DNA of 64,000 nt from Paraburkholderia lacunae (lineage in GTDB: Bacteria > Pseudomonadota > Gammaproteobacteria > Burkholderiales > Burkholderiaceae): positions 186,001 through 250,000 of the forward strand of contig NZ_QHKS01000004.1 of the NCBI RefSeq assembly GCF_003353175.1, read 5' to 3'. Position 1 is the stretch's first letter; each line of letters begins with the position of its first letter. Under the pieces are notes generated by a model that was not told the DNA's origin, ran no database searches, and worked only from the letters and a program-made list of their open reading frames with translations. Below are positions 1 to 10,000 of this stretch, one piece after another. The translations under genes were made by a program, and so were the position numbers.

Positions 1-957
1 TTCGCGCAGCGCCGCGCGATCGAGCCGCAGCCCTGCCAACGCCGTGCTGCGGGCCGCGTCGAGCCGGTCGTAGAAGCCGCGTGCAAGCGGACAGGATTCG
101 CCGTTGCAGGCTTTGTCGGGATGCTCGCAAGCTTTGTCGCGCGCCACGAGTTCCAGCGTGCGCAATGGCAATGACGCTGGCGCCGTGCTTTGGTGCAGCG
201 TTTCGATCGCGTCGAGCGCGAGCGCGCGGCCCGGTGTCTTGGCGGTCAGGAAAAACACGCGATCGATCTGGTCCGACGCGCACGCCTTCAGCAGCGGAAA
301 AATCGTCGCAAGCGTCTTGCCGATGCCGGTCGGCGCCTGCGCCATCAACGCCTTGCCGTCGCGTGCCGCGCGATAGACCGACACCGCCAGCTCGCGCTGC
401 CCGCTGCGAAATTGTCCATGCGGAAACTTCAATGCGCCCAGCGCGGCATTGCGCGCGTCGCGATGCGCCTCCTCCTGCACGGCCCAATCGAGAAAACGTT
501 CACATTGCTCGACGAAGAAAATCTCCAAATCGCGTGCGGTGTACGTTTCCGTCAGCAGCGTTTCCTTCTGACTGCCGATATCGAAGTACACGAGTGCAAC
601 GGTCAACCCGGCCAGCCCGCGCGCCCGGCACAGCAGATGGCCGTACACCAGCGCCTGCGCCCAATGCAACGCGCGGTGGTTGGCGGGCATCCGGTCGAGA
701 TCGCCGCGATGGGTCTTCACTTCTTCCAGCCGGTTCGCCGCGGCGTCGTAGCCGTCGGCGCGGCCGCGCACGGTCAACCCGCGATGCGTGCCGGTCAGCG
801 TGATCTCGGTTTCATAGCCGCTCGGACGCCGCCCCGCGACCGTCACATGGCCCGCCATGCCTTCCAGCGAAGTCGGCGCGGGCGTGAAGCGCAGATCCAG
901 GTCGCCGCGCCTTGCGGTGAATTCACACATCGCCCGCACGGCGACCACGTAGGTCAT
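1..957 (-). CDS. Dna2-like nuclease-helicase (XPD/DinG superfamily), partial, C-terminus beyond left edge
   Basis: The first 319 residues are in the window. The N-terminal ~180 residues carry a RecB/Cas4-type PD-(D/E)XK nuclease signature: Asp68 in GRADG, then Glu79 and Lys81 in EEVKT, and Gln101 in QALVYG. The helicase part begins with a Q-motif-like FRSGQRE and a Walker A (APTGIGKT, about 208-215). Three cysteines (277, 284, 289) lie where XPD/DinG helicases bind a 4Fe-4S cluster; the fourth would be past the edge. Likely role: ATP-dependent 5'-3' DNA unwinding coupled to nucleolytic cleavage in repair. Its ATG overlaps the stop of the upstream FAN1-type nuclease gene by two bases (ATGA), so the two are almost certainly co-translated. 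Nuclease and helicase assignment is from motifs; the biological substrate is inferred. Confidence 0.85.
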   Translation of the reverse strand, partial: MTYVVAVRAMCEFTARRGDLDLRFTPAPTSLEGMAGHVTVAGRRPSGYETEITLTGTHRGLTVRGRADGYDAAANRLEEVKTHRGDLDRMPANHRALHWAQALVYGHLLCRARGLAGLTVALVYFDIGSQKETLLTETYTARDLEIFFVEQCERFLDWAVQEEAHRDARNAALGALKFPHGQFRSGQRELAVSVYRAARDGKALMAQAPTGIGKTLATIFPLLKACASDQIDRVFFLTAKTPGRALALDAIETLHQSTAPASLPLRTLELVARDKACEHPDKACNGESCPLARGFYDRLDAARSTALAGLRLDRAALRE

Positions 958-2672
958 GCGGCCGCCTCTTCCGCACCTTCGGGACCGGTGGCGGCTTCAT
1001 CCACCCAACGCACGTCGAGCACGCGCACCGGCATGCCATGCTGCGCGCAGTACGCAAGCCAGCGGATCTGGTTGTCCTGCAGGCGGTCGCCAGGACCCTT
1101 TACCTCGATCAGCTCGTAGCGGTGCTCGGCCGGCCAGAAACGGATCAGGTCCGGCAGACCGGAACGGTTGCCACGGATGTCGCGCAAAAGACGTTCGAAC
1201 CAGAGTTTCAGATGCGCGGCAGGCAGGCAATCGAGCGCCAGCGCAATCAGCTCGGGTGTCAGCAAGCCCCAGAACACGAACGGCGATTGCACGCCGGCCT
1301 TGACCTCGAGGTGCCGCAGAATCGTCTCGCGATAGGCCGTGCTGTCGAGTTGCGCGAGGCAAGCGGTGAACTGTTCGGCGCGGCGCGCATGAAAATCAGG
1401 CGCGTGCAGATCGGCCGGGCCGCGCTGGAACGGATGAAAAAACGCCCCGGGCAGCGCCGCGAACACCGGCTCCCAGCACAGCAAACCGAACAGCGAATTG
1501 ATCAGCGCGTTTTCCACGTAATGAACCGGCGCATCCTCACGACTCAGATAATCGCGGGCCGCGTATTCGACCGGCTGCGCCACTTGGGGTCTCGGCAGCA
1601 CCAGCGTGCTGCGCTCGACCGGCCGAGCGGCCGGCGTGCGCGCCACGGGTTCGCCACGCCGGCGCTGCAGGCGCGGCAGCATGCGCGCGATGCGCTGCGC
1701 TTCCTCTTCGCTTTCCGGCTCAGCGACGGCTTGCGAGGCGAGCGCGAAGGCATCGTCGAAACGTTCGCATTGCTCGAACACGCGCACGCGCCGATGCCGC
1801 GCACCCGGCCACGCGCAATCCGCGTAGACGGCGAGCGCGGCGGGCCAGTCGCGGCGGCGCTCGCAATGCTGGCCGATGCGGAACAGCAGCTTCGCGCGGC
1901 GCGTTTCGAGCCACGGATTCGCCGTATCGATCGCGGCGACTGCGGCGACGAGCTCGCCGATGGATTCGCCATCGGGCAGCCGTTCGAGCGCGTCGCGGCA
2001 TGCCTGCAAAGCGAGGTAGACGTCGACGTCGGCACGCTGCTGGAAAGCTCGCGACGAAGGTCCGAACGCGACCGTCTCATACTGGAACACGCCGAGATCG
2101 GCGAGCACGAACTCCGACCAGTCCTGCTGCAAATTGCCGAAGAACATCAGGCGCAGACGCTCGCACAGTGGCGCGACGGCGACGTGCAGCACGGAGTCGG
2201 TGCTGGCGGCGTGCCATTCGGCGAGCGGACGCGCTGCGTCGCCTTCCGCTTCATAAAAAGGGCGTAGCGTTTCGAGCAGGTCCTGTTTGCGCAAGCTTCG
2301 GGCGCTGGGGATCGATGCAATGGCGTCGGCGAAAATGAGCAGCAGTTCGGGGCGGGTAGTGAGCGCGAACAGGTCGTCGAGCGTCAGCGGCGGTTCGGCG
2401 TCCACCCAACCGAGTTCGACTAGCGGCGCGCACGCTTGAACCGGGCAACCGATCTCGTCGTATGAAAGACGGCTCGTGCGAAACAGCGTGCCCTTGCGCA
2501 TCAGCATGCGAACCAGCAGCGCTCGCGAGGCCTGCGGCAAAGCGGCGAAAGCGCGCAGGAAACCGTGCTCGTTCTCGTCCAGCAGATCGTCGTAGCGCGC
2601 CGCGAGCCACGCCAGCGCGCGCTCGAAATTCAGCAGATAGTAGGGAGCATTTGAAGAGGCTTCAGTCGCCAC
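954..2672 (-). CDS. FAN1-type VRR-NUC domain nuclease
   Basis: 572 residues. The C-terminal VRR-NUC domain shows the PD-(D/E)XK core: Asp508 in GLPDLI, and Glu523 and Lys525 in IEVKGPGD, followed by the conserved Gln in LQDNQIRW. The N-terminal part (FERALAWLAARYDDLL, then LLVRMLMRKGTLFR) matches the DNA-binding/SAP-like region of bacterial FAN1 homologues, and overall length fits that family (roughly 550-580 residues). FAN1 enzymes are structure-specific 5' flap endonucleases that unhook interstrand crosslinks. The gene overlaps the downstream nuclease-helicase by ATGA, a pairing consistent with a crosslink or flap repair module. The first ATG is used; no strong Shine-Dalgarno was judged. 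Confidence 0.88.
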   Translation of the reverse strand: MATEASSNAPYYLLNFERALAWLAARYDDLLDENEHGFLRAFAALPQASRALLVRMLMRKGTLFRTSRLSYDEIGCPVQACAPLVELGWVDAEPPLTLDDLFALTTRPELLLIFADAIASIPSARSLRKQDLLETLRPFYEAEGDAARPLAEWHAASTDSVLHVAVAPLCERLRLMFFGNLQQDWSEFVLADLGVFQYETVAFGPSSRAFQQRADVDVYLALQACRDALERLPDGESIGELVAAVAAIDTANPWLETRRAKLLFRIGQHCERRRDWPAALAVYADCAWPGARHRRVRVFEQCERFDDAFALASQAVAEPESEEEAQRIARMLPRLQRRRGEPVARTPAARPVERSTLVLPRPQVAQPVEYAARDYLSREDAPVHYVENALINSLFGLLCWEPVFAALPGAFFHPFQRGPADLHAPDFHARRAEQFTACLAQLDSTAYRETILRHLEVKAGVQSPFVFWGLLTPELIALALDCLPAAHLKLWFERLLRDIRGNRSGLPDLIRFWPAEHRYELIEVKGPGDRLQDNQIRWLAYCAQHGMPVRVLDVRWVDEAATGPEGAEEAAA

Positions 2673-2726
2673 GGCACTTCCACGAAACCTGTATGTTTAT
2701 AGCGAGTTGATGCGCATCGTTTCGGC

Positions 2727-3905
2727 CTACCCCACCCGCAACGCCTCGACAAACCCGGCAATCCGCTCACAAGCGTCAATCAATCGAGCTTCATCGACCA
2801 CGAACCCCAACCTGACAAACCCGTCGGCGGTTTCGCCGAAAGCGCTGGCATCCAGCAACGAAACCCCTTGCGCACGAAACAGCCGCCAGGTGAAATCATA
2901 AGTATCCAGGCCCGTCCCGCTGACATCGACCATCATGAACATGCCGGCTTCCGGCAACAAACACCGCAACCCCGGCACACGATGCAAACGCTCGAACACC
3001 ACGTCGCGCCGCCGCCGGTAAATCTCACGCATTTCGGCGACAATCGGCGCCTTGTTCTGCAACGCCGTCAGCGCGGCCTGCTGAATAAAGCCCGGCAACC
3101 CATACAGCATGGCCAGCGCGAGCCGCCCCATATGCTCGATCAAGGTAGCGGGCCCGACCGCCCAGCCGACACGCCAACCCGCCATGGCATGCGATTTCGA
3201 CAGACTGCCGAGCGTCACGGTGCGCTCCGGCATGCCAGGCAGCGCCGCGATACTGACATGCTCGCGCTCGAACGTAAGATCAGCATAGACCTCATCGGAC
3301 AACACCCACAGATCATGCTTGCAGGCCAGTTGCGCAATACGCTCGAGATCGGCGCGCGGCATCACCACGCCGGTCGGATTGCACGGCGTTGCGAAGAAAA
3401 TCGCTTTGGTGCGCGGCGTGACAGCCGCTTCGAGCGCATCGCAATCGAGGTGAAAGGCTCGCACCGGATCGACCGGCACCGGCACGAGCGTGGCGCCCGC
3501 GGCGCGCACGCAAGCCTCGTAGGTGAGATACATCGGCTCGGGGACGATCACTTCGTCGCCCGCTTCGCACAGGCACAGCGACGCGGCGAACACGCCGTTC
3601 TGCGCGCCCGCGGTGAGGATCACGTTGGCGGCGCTCACGTCGCAACCGGTGGTGCGCGCATGTTCTTCGGCAATCGCCGCGCGCAGCGGCTCGCGCCCGG
3701 ACACCGCGCTGTAATGCGTATCGCCGCCACGCAGCGCCTCGACCGCGCGCTCGACGATCGGCTCGGGTGTTCCAAAGTCGGGATCGCCGACGCTCAGCAC
3801 GATCACGTCTTCGCCATCGGCGAGCGCCTGTTGTGCGACACGATGGATTTCCCATGCCGACGTGCGCTTACCTTGTAAGCGCTCGACCAGATTCGAGTAC
3901 TTCAT
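2727..3905 (-). CDS. Pyridoxal phosphate-dependent aminotransferase, class I/II
   Basis: 392 residues, the normal length for fold-type I aspartate-aminotransferase relatives. The PLP-binding lysine is Lys237 in SLSKSHAMAGWRVG; the cofactor Asp/Tyr motif is LSDEVYADL (about 202-210); NPTG occurs at about 176-179. An arginine in the C-terminal part (near GFVRLGF) would bind the substrate carboxylate. Likely cytoplasmic transamination of an amino acid with 2-oxoglutarate or pyruvate; the specific substrate cannot be told from sequence. It lies between the FAN1-type gene and an AraC regulator without obvious operon partners. Confidence 0.88.
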   Translation of the reverse strand: MKYSNLVERLQGKRTSAWEIHRVAQQALADGEDVIVLSVGDPDFGTPEPIVERAVEALRGGDTHYSAVSGREPLRAAIAEEHARTTGCDVSAANVILTAGAQNGVFAASLCLCEAGDEVIVPEPMYLTYEACVRAAGATLVPVPVDPVRAFHLDCDALEAAVTPRTKAIFFATPCNPTGVVMPRADLERIAQLACKHDLWVLSDEVYADLTFEREHVSIAALPGMPERTVTLGSLSKSHAMAGWRVGWAVGPATLIEHMGRLALAMLYGLPGFIQQAALTALQNKAPIVAEMREIYRRRRDVVFERLHRVPGLRCLLPEAGMFMMVDVSGTGLDTYDFTWRLFRAQGVSLLDASAFGETADGFVRLGFVVDEARLIDACERIAGFVEALRVG

Positions 3906-4010
3906 TGAGCCATCCCGTTTCGACTTGACCCGCCAATGTACTGGGGCGCACCTAAAACGTCCAGACAGCGGAAGGGCCGCGCAAGGGATCAGCCTCGCGT
4001 GGCGCGGTAG

Positions 4011-4967
4011 CTAGGTACGCTGGTCGTTCTCCTGCGGTTGACGCCGGTAGCGCCCCGGCGTCACGCCGACGCTCTGCTGAAACGCCTTGCCGAAGGCGGC
4101 TTCCGACTGATATCCGACCGCCTCGCCGATCTCCGCCGCGCTGCGCTGCGTGCGCCGCAGCAGATCGCACGCGATCGTCATGCGAATCTGCGTCAGGAAG
4201 TCCATCACCGTGATGCCGGCACGCTCGCTGAAGCGACGCGCGTAAGTCGCGCGGGACATAGCCGCGAGCTCGCCCAGATCGGCGATGGTCCAGGCCCGCT
4301 CGGGCGCCGCCAGCATGCCTTGCACCGATGCGCCGAGGCGCGCGTCGGCCAGCAGCGCCAGCACACCGGAGCCCGCTGCGTTGCGCTCGCCGTGCACGCG
4401 CAACGCCATGGCGAACAGCGCATGGCTCAGCGCGGTGACGATCGCGAGCGCGCCCGGCTGACGCTGCTCGGCCTCGGCGCGCATCAGCGCAATCACCGTT
4501 TGCAATGCGCCCAATGTTTGCACGCCGCCCAGCGACACATGAAACGGATCGGGCAACGCATTCAGCAGTAACGCGGACGAACCCGGCGCGTACACAAAAC
4601 GGCCGCACAGCAGATCGAGATCGGCGCCGCCGCGTCCCTGGAGATCGCTGCTGTCATCGTTATTGCGGCGCAGCGGCAACATGCCGTCGTCGCTCAGTGT
4701 CAACGGTGCGATAGCGGGCGCCTGTTGCACGTCGCGCACCCGATGTGCCGCGCCGCGCGGAAACAGCATGAAATCGCCCGCACCTAGCGCAATCCGCGCG
4801 CCGTCAGCGGTTTCGACAACGCACGAACCGCCGAGCACCAGATGAAACGGCGCAATCCCCGCTTCCATCGGCGTGTGATCGATATCGAAGCCGCCTGTGA
4901 GCAGGCAGCGCAGATCGAGGCTGCATTGCGGCCGCGCGAGGTCGATCAGTCGGCTGAGCGTATCCAT
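4011..4967 (-). CDS. AraC family regulator with N-terminal cupin
   Basis: 318 residues. The N-terminal half is a cupin_6-type sensor domain (FHLVLGGSC, then ALGAGDFMLFPRGAAHRV); the C-terminal ~100 residues form the paired AraC helix-turn-helix (IADLGELAAMSRATYARRF and AAEIGEAVGYQSEAAFGKAF). Regulators of this class usually control a neighbouring oxidoreductase or stress gene. Here the gene is divergent from an AhpD-like gene, with 116 bp between the start codons, so that promoter is its most probable target. The ligand is unknown. Confidence 0.88.
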   Translation of the reverse strand: MDTLSRLIDLARPQCSLDLRCLLTGGFDIDHTPMEAGIAPFHLVLGGSCVVETADGARIALGAGDFMLFPRGAAHRVRDVQQAPAIAPLTLSDDGMLPLRRNNDDSSDLQGRGGADLDLLCGRFVYAPGSSALLLNALPDPFHVSLGGVQTLGALQTVIALMRAEAEQRQPGALAIVTALSHALFAMALRVHGERNAAGSGVLALLADARLGASVQGMLAAPERAWTIADLGELAAMSRATYARRFSERAGITVMDFLTQIRMTIACDLLRRTQRSAAEIGEAVGYQSEAAFGKAFQQSVGVTPGRYRRQPQENDQRT

Positions 4968-4986
4968 GAGACGGTCGAGCTAAAAG

Positions 4987-5015
4987 TTGAGCGAATCGAG
5001 TATTCAGGATATCGC
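4987..5015 (+). promoter_or_regulatory. Candidate promoter of the AhpD-like gene
   Basis: TTGAGC at 4987-4992 and TATCGC at 5010-5015 with a 17-bp spacer, in the 116-bp divergent gap between the AraC regulator and the AhpD-like gene. A short dyad (GAAT/ATTC) sits inside the spacer. Only a moderate match to sigma-70 consensus. Confidence 0.35.
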
Positions 5016-5083
5016 GCCACGACGCAATACTTTGCTCACGACGCCGGCACCCGCCGGCGCGAGGCAAATCTGGGAGCACTGTC

Positions 5084-5446
5084 ATGTTGAACTGGATCGA
5101 CTACCGCAAAGCGCTGTTCGGCCGCATCGGCGAAATCGCCAAACTGTCGCCGGATACCGTGAAGGCCTATCAATCAATGTCGAGCGCGGGCCAGAAGGCG
5201 GACCTGCTCGGCGCGAAGACGCGCGAGCTGATTTCGCTCGCGGTGGCGGTGAGCGTGCGCTGTGACGGCTGTATCACCGTGCACACCGCCGAAGCGCTGA
5301 AACACGGCGCGACGCGCGAAGAGATCGCCGAAGCACTAGGCGTGGCGATCGCCGTGAACGCGGGCGCGGCGATGGTCTATTCGGCACGCACGATGGATGC
5401 CGTCGCCGCTTATGACGCGGACCGCAAGTCAGCGACCGCTTCATAA
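5084..5446 (+). CDS. AhpD-like alkylhydroperoxidase/carboxymuconolactone decarboxylase family protein
   Basis: 120 residues with the AhpD core: Cys60, Cys63 and His67 (RCDGCITVH) preceded by the conserved Glu48. Members with this CxxC act as thiol-disulfide peroxidase or adaptor proteins reducing peroxides. The ATG is preceded by GGGAG. The gene is alone, divergent from the cupin-AraC regulator, which probably controls it. The electron donor is not evident locally. Confidence 0.85.
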   Translation: MLNWIDYRKALFGRIGEIAKLSPDTVKAYQSMSSAGQKADLLGAKTRELISLAVAVSVRCDGCITVHTAEALKHGATREEIAEALGVAIAVNAGAAMVYSARTMDAVAAYDADRKSATAS

Positions 5447-5523
5447 GGGTCCTGAGGGGGTGTTAGCCCTGCAATCAATGCTGTTTCCGACCAGAATCAA
5501 CTTTAACCGACGGCACGCGCGAA

Positions 5524-5775
5524 CTTGCTGCCTGACAATATTGGGAAAGAGTTGCGCAACCATGCCATCCTGCCGATCCTGGCGAGAATGGGATTGCGAG
5601 CCTGCGAGGTCCGGCACCTGAGGCTCGACGGTATCGACTGGGCAGCGGGATATATGGGGATCGGCACCCGGGGACCGGCACCGGGAAATCCCGCCGCGGA
5701 CGACGCCTGCCTTTGCCCCTCACTGAGCAATGTGACGATCAGCTGCGCCAACTCCACGCCGCAATCTGGTTGTTA
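5524..5775 (+). pseudogene. Tyrosine recombinase (integrase) fragment, frameshifted
   Basis: The translation from about 5537 reads ELRNHAILPILARMGLRACE then VRHLRLDGIDWAAG, which fits the start of the catalytic domain of XerC/phage-type integrases (LLLARLGLRxxEVxxLRLxDIDW). After about 5670 the match continues only in another frame as KSRRGRRLPLPLTEQCDDQL, the segment that normally follows. At least one frameshift and loss of both ends make it a relic. No other phage or transposon gene is beside it. It occupies most of the 360-bp gap between the AhpD-like gene and the aldo/keto reductase. Confidence 0.7.
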
Positions 5776-5806
5776 TCTATAACGCGGTTGGCGCAGCAGA
5801 TTCGAT

Positions 5807-6862
5807 CTAACGTTGTACCGGATGACGTACCTGTTCGAGTTGAGCGCGGCGAGCCTCGCCCTGGCGCGTCAGCATCCAACCCGGATATTCCGCCGGCAGC
5901 GTGCTGACCTGATCGAGCTTCGCGAGATCGTCGGCGGTGAGCGAGACTTGCGTGGCCGCGATGTTGTCGTCGAGCTGTTCGATTTTCTTCGCGCCGACGA
6001 TCACCGTGGTCACCGCGCGCTGATGCAGGAGCCATGCCAGCGCAATCTGCGCGACCGAAACGTGCTTCGTTTCGGCAATGCCGCGCATCACGTCGATGCA
6101 GTCATACGCGCGCTCGCGGTCCACCGGCGGAAAATCGAACGTCGTGCGGCGGCTGCCTGCTTCGCCCTGCTGCTCGCGTCCATATTTGCCGCTCAGCAAG
6201 CCGCCCGCGAGCGGACTCCAGACCATCAGCCCAAGTCCCTCGCTCTGCAGCATCGGCACGAGTTCACGTTCGAGGTCGCGGCCCGCCAGCGTGTAATACG
6301 CCTGTAACGTTTCGAACCGCGCAAGGCCGAGGCGCTCGGCAATGCCCAGCGCCTTGACGATCTGCCATGCGGCCCAGTTCGACACGCCGACATAGCGCAC
6401 GTGACCATGCCGGACCAGCGTATCGAGCGCGCGCACGGTCTCCTCGATCGGCGTGGCCGGATCGAAGCCGTGGATCTGATACAGATCGACGTGATCGAGT
6501 TGCAGGCGCTTCAGGCTCGCCTTGATACCGTCGATGATGTGATAACGCGACGCCCCGCGCGCATTCGGAAATTCCGCCGTGGGGCCGAACACCTTGGTCG
6601 CCACCACCACTTTGTCGCGCGGCACCTTGAGGTTCTTCAGCGCCTGGCCGGTGATCTGTTCGGACAGGCCTTCCGCATAGACGTCGGCGGTGTCGATGAA
6701 ATTGATGCCCGCGTCGAGCGCGCGGCCGACCAGCCGCTCCGCGTCCGCCTGTTGCAGATCGCCGATCTGCCGCCACATGCCTTCGCCGCCGCCGAAGGTC
6801 ATCGTGCCCAGACATAGTTCTGAAACAAACACACCGGTACGGCCTAACTGGTTGTATCGCAT
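5807..6862 (-). CDS. Aldo/keto reductase
   Basis: 351 residues. The catalytic tetrad is visible: Asp57 and Tyr62 in FIDTADVYAEG, Lys90 in VVATKV and His131 in DLYQIHGFD. The NADPH-binding end of the barrel includes TVIVGAKKIEQLDDNI. This sub-group (YajO/Tas/PdxI-like, about 330-350 residues) reduces aldehydes and ketones in the cytoplasm; substrate unknown. The start ATG has GGAG about 8 bases upstream. Single gene, divergent from lhr. Confidence 0.9.
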   Translation of the reverse strand: MRYNQLGRTGVFVSELCLGTMTFGGGEGMWRQIGDLQQADAERLVGRALDAGINFIDTADVYAEGLSEQITGQALKNLKVPRDKVVVATKVFGPTAEFPNARGASRYHIIDGIKASLKRLQLDHVDLYQIHGFDPATPIEETVRALDTLVRHGHVRYVGVSNWAAWQIVKALGIAERLGLARFETLQAYYTLAGRDLERELVPMLQSEGLGLMVWSPLAGGLLSGKYGREQQGEAGSRRTTFDFPPVDRERAYDCIDVMRGIAETKHVSVAQIALAWLLHQRAVTTVIVGAKKIEQLDDNIAATQVSLTADDLAKLDQVSTLPAEYPGWMLTRQGEARRAQLEQVRHPVQR

Positions 6863-6962
6863 TACCGAATCTCCATCGCGGATGGGTGAGCCGTACAGCG
6901 TACTGCAGTTGCCGACGTCCTGCGCGATACCCTACGAGTTATCGCACGAGCGGCAGCACACC

Positions 6963-6998
6963 CGGCTGAATACGCGGTTGAATGAGCGGCTGCATAAG
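6963..6998. repeat. 12-bp tandem repeat, three units
   Basis: Three adjacent 12-mers: CGGCTGAATACG, CGGTTGAATGAG, CGGCTGCATAAG, with a weaker fourth (CGGCCC...). It lies in the 217-bp divergent gap between the aldo/keto reductase and lhr. The function is unknown; two other 12-bp-period arrays with different units occur in this window. Confidence 0.6.
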
Positions 6999-7079
6999 CG
7001 GCCCTCGGCAAACCCCGCGAAAACCTGCCAGACTGCCAGCTGAATCTCGCAATGGCCCGGCCCTCGCCGCCCTCTGGAT

Positions 7080-10000
7080 ATGGCACGTCACGCTCCAAAT
7101 TACGCAAGCATGACTCAGGTCTCGACTTCCGCGTCCGCTTCCGCCACCGCTTCTGCCACCGCCTCCGGTGCGCGCCCTCGCGCAACTGAAGGCGCAACTG
7201 AACGCACCTCCGAAAGTGCAACCGGAAGCTCGTCCACTACCGGCGCGCTGGATGGTTTCCATCCGGCGGTCGCCGGCTGGTTCCGCAAAACCTTTCCGGC
7301 TCCCACCGATGCGCAGGCCGCCGCCTGGCCGCAGATCCGCAGCGGCCGCTCGACGCTGGTCGCCGCGCCGACCGGTTCGGGCAAGACCCTCACCGCCTTC
7401 CTGTCCGCACTCGACGACCTCGTGCACCAGGGCCTCGCCAACGACGGCGTGTTACCCGACGAAACGCTGGTGGTTTATGTCTCGCCACTGAAGGCGCTCT
7501 CCAACGACATCCGCCTCAATCTGCAAATGCCGTTGCAAGGCATCGCCGAAGAACTCGCGCAGCGCGGCTCGCCGCCGCTCGAGATCCGCACCGCAGTGCG
7601 CACCGGCGACACCACGCAGCAGGAGCGCAACGCGTTGAGAAAACGCGCGCCGCATATCCTCGTGACCACCCCGGAATCGCTCTACGTGCTGCTCGGCTCG
7701 GATTCCGGCCGCCGCATGCTGTCGACCGTGCGCACCGTGATCGTCGACGAGATTCATGCGCTCGCCGGCAGCAAGCGCGGCAGCCATCTGGCGCTCAGCC
7801 TCGAGCGGCTCGAAGCGCTATGTCAACGGCGACTGCCGCGCATCGGCCTGTCGGCGACGCAAAAGCCGGTCAGCGCAGTGGCGCGCTTTCTGGTGGGCGG
7901 CGCGAGCATCGATAGCGAGATTCCGGCGGAGTGCGCGATCGTCGACGTGGGCCATATACGGGAGCGCGATCTCGCGCTCGAAATTCCGCCCGTGCCGCTC
8001 GAAGCGGTCATGCCCAACGAAGTGTGGGAGCGCGTGTACGACCGCCTCGCCGAACTGATCGCCCTGCACCGCACCACGCTGATTTTCGTCAACACGCGCC
8101 GCATGGCGGAGCGCGCCGCACGCCATCTGACCGAACGGCTCGGCAAGGAGGCGGTCGCCGCGCATCACGGCAGTCTCGCCAAGGAACATCGTTTCGACGC
8201 CGAACAGCGCCTGAAGCGCGGTGAGTTGCGCGTGCTGATCGCCACTGCTTCGCTGGAACTCGGCATCGATATCGGCGATGTCGATCTGGTTTGCCAGATG
8301 GGTTCGCCGCGCGCCATCGCGCCGTTCCTGCAACGCGTCGGACGCTCGGGTCACCAAGTCGGCGGCATGCCGAAGGGCCGGCTCTTTCCGACCTCGCGCG
8401 ACGATCTGATCGAATGCGCGGCGCTGCTCGATTGCGTGCGGCGCGGCGAACTCGACGCGCTGCGGATTCCGCGCGCGCCGCTCGACGTGCTGGCGCAGCA
8501 GATCGTCGCCGAAGTCTCGAGCGTGGAATGGAACGAAGACGCGTTGTTCGACCTGATGCGCCGCGCGGCGCCGTATGCCGGGCTCGAACGCGAACAATAC
8601 GACGCCGTGCTGCGCATGCTCGTCGAAGGCTATACGAGCCGTAACGGTCCGCGCGGCGCGTACCTCCATCGCGACGTGGTGAGCGGCACCTTGCGCGGCC
8701 GGCGCGGCGGCAAGCTGGTCGCCGTGACTTCCGGCGGCACGATCCCCGAGAACGCCGACTACGCAGTGGTGCTCGAACCGCAGGCGGTCAATATCGGCAC
8801 CGTCAACGAAGACTTCGCGGTCGAGAGCCTCGCCGGCGACGTGTTCCAGCTCGGCAACGCGTCGTACCGGATTCTGCGAATCGAGAGCGGCCGCGTGCGG
8901 GTCGAGGACGCGCAGGGACAGCCGCCGAACATTCCGTTCTGGCTCGGCGAAGCGCCGGGGCGCAGCGACGAACTGTCGTTCGCGGTGGCGCGCCTGCGCG
9001 AACAGATTGGCCGCTTGCTCGACGGAAAAGACGCCGATACCGATGCGGTGGGGTCGCTAAGCGAGCCGCGTTCGCCGCGGCGCAAAGCGGCACGCGCGGC
9101 GCCGCACATGGCGGCGGATGCGAGTGCCGCCGATGACACGGCGACGCAGGCAATCGTCGAAGCGCCGCCGCCCGAAACCCGTTCGCCGACGCCGTGTCTG
9201 CAACGCGCGATCGGCTGGCTCGCCGACACCATCGGTCTCGATGAAGCCGCCGCACGGCAGATCGTCGACTATCTCGCACGGGCGCGCGCCGCGCTGAGCG
9301 TATTGCCGACGCAAAACACGCTGGTGATGGAACGGTTCTTCGACGAATCCGGCGGCACGCAGCTGGTGATCCATGCACCGTTCGGCAGCCGCGTGAATCG
9401 CGCCTGGGGTCTTGCGTTGCGCAAGCGTTTTTGCCGCACCTTCAACTTCGAACTGCAAGCCGCCGCGACTGAAGACGCGATCGTGCTGTCGCTGACCGGC
9501 AGCCATTCGTTCGTACTCGACGAAGTGTGGCGTTATCTGCATTCGAACAGCGCCGAGCATCTGCTGATTCAGGCGCTGCTCGATGCGCCGCTATTCGGGG
9601 TGCGCTGGCGCTGGAATGCGACCGTCGCGCTCGGGTTGCCGCGTTACACCGGCGGGCGCAAGACCGCGCCGCAATTGCAGCGCATGCGCAGCGAAGATCT
9701 GCTGGCGAGCGTATTTCCCGAGCAGGCCGCGTGTCTGGAGAACATCGTCGGCGAGCGCGAATTGCCGCGCCATCCTTTAGTGGACCAAACCGTCGACGAC
9801 TGCCTGCACGACGCGATGGACAGCGAGCGCTGGCTGGCGCTGCTGCGCCGTATCGAACACGGCGAGGTGCGGCTGATTGCACGCGACTTACCGGCGCCCT
9901 CGCCGCTCGCCGCCGAAATCCTCACCGCGAAACCGTACGCCTATCTCGACGACGCACCGCTCGAAGAACGCCGCACGCAAGCCGTGCTGAATCGCCGCTG

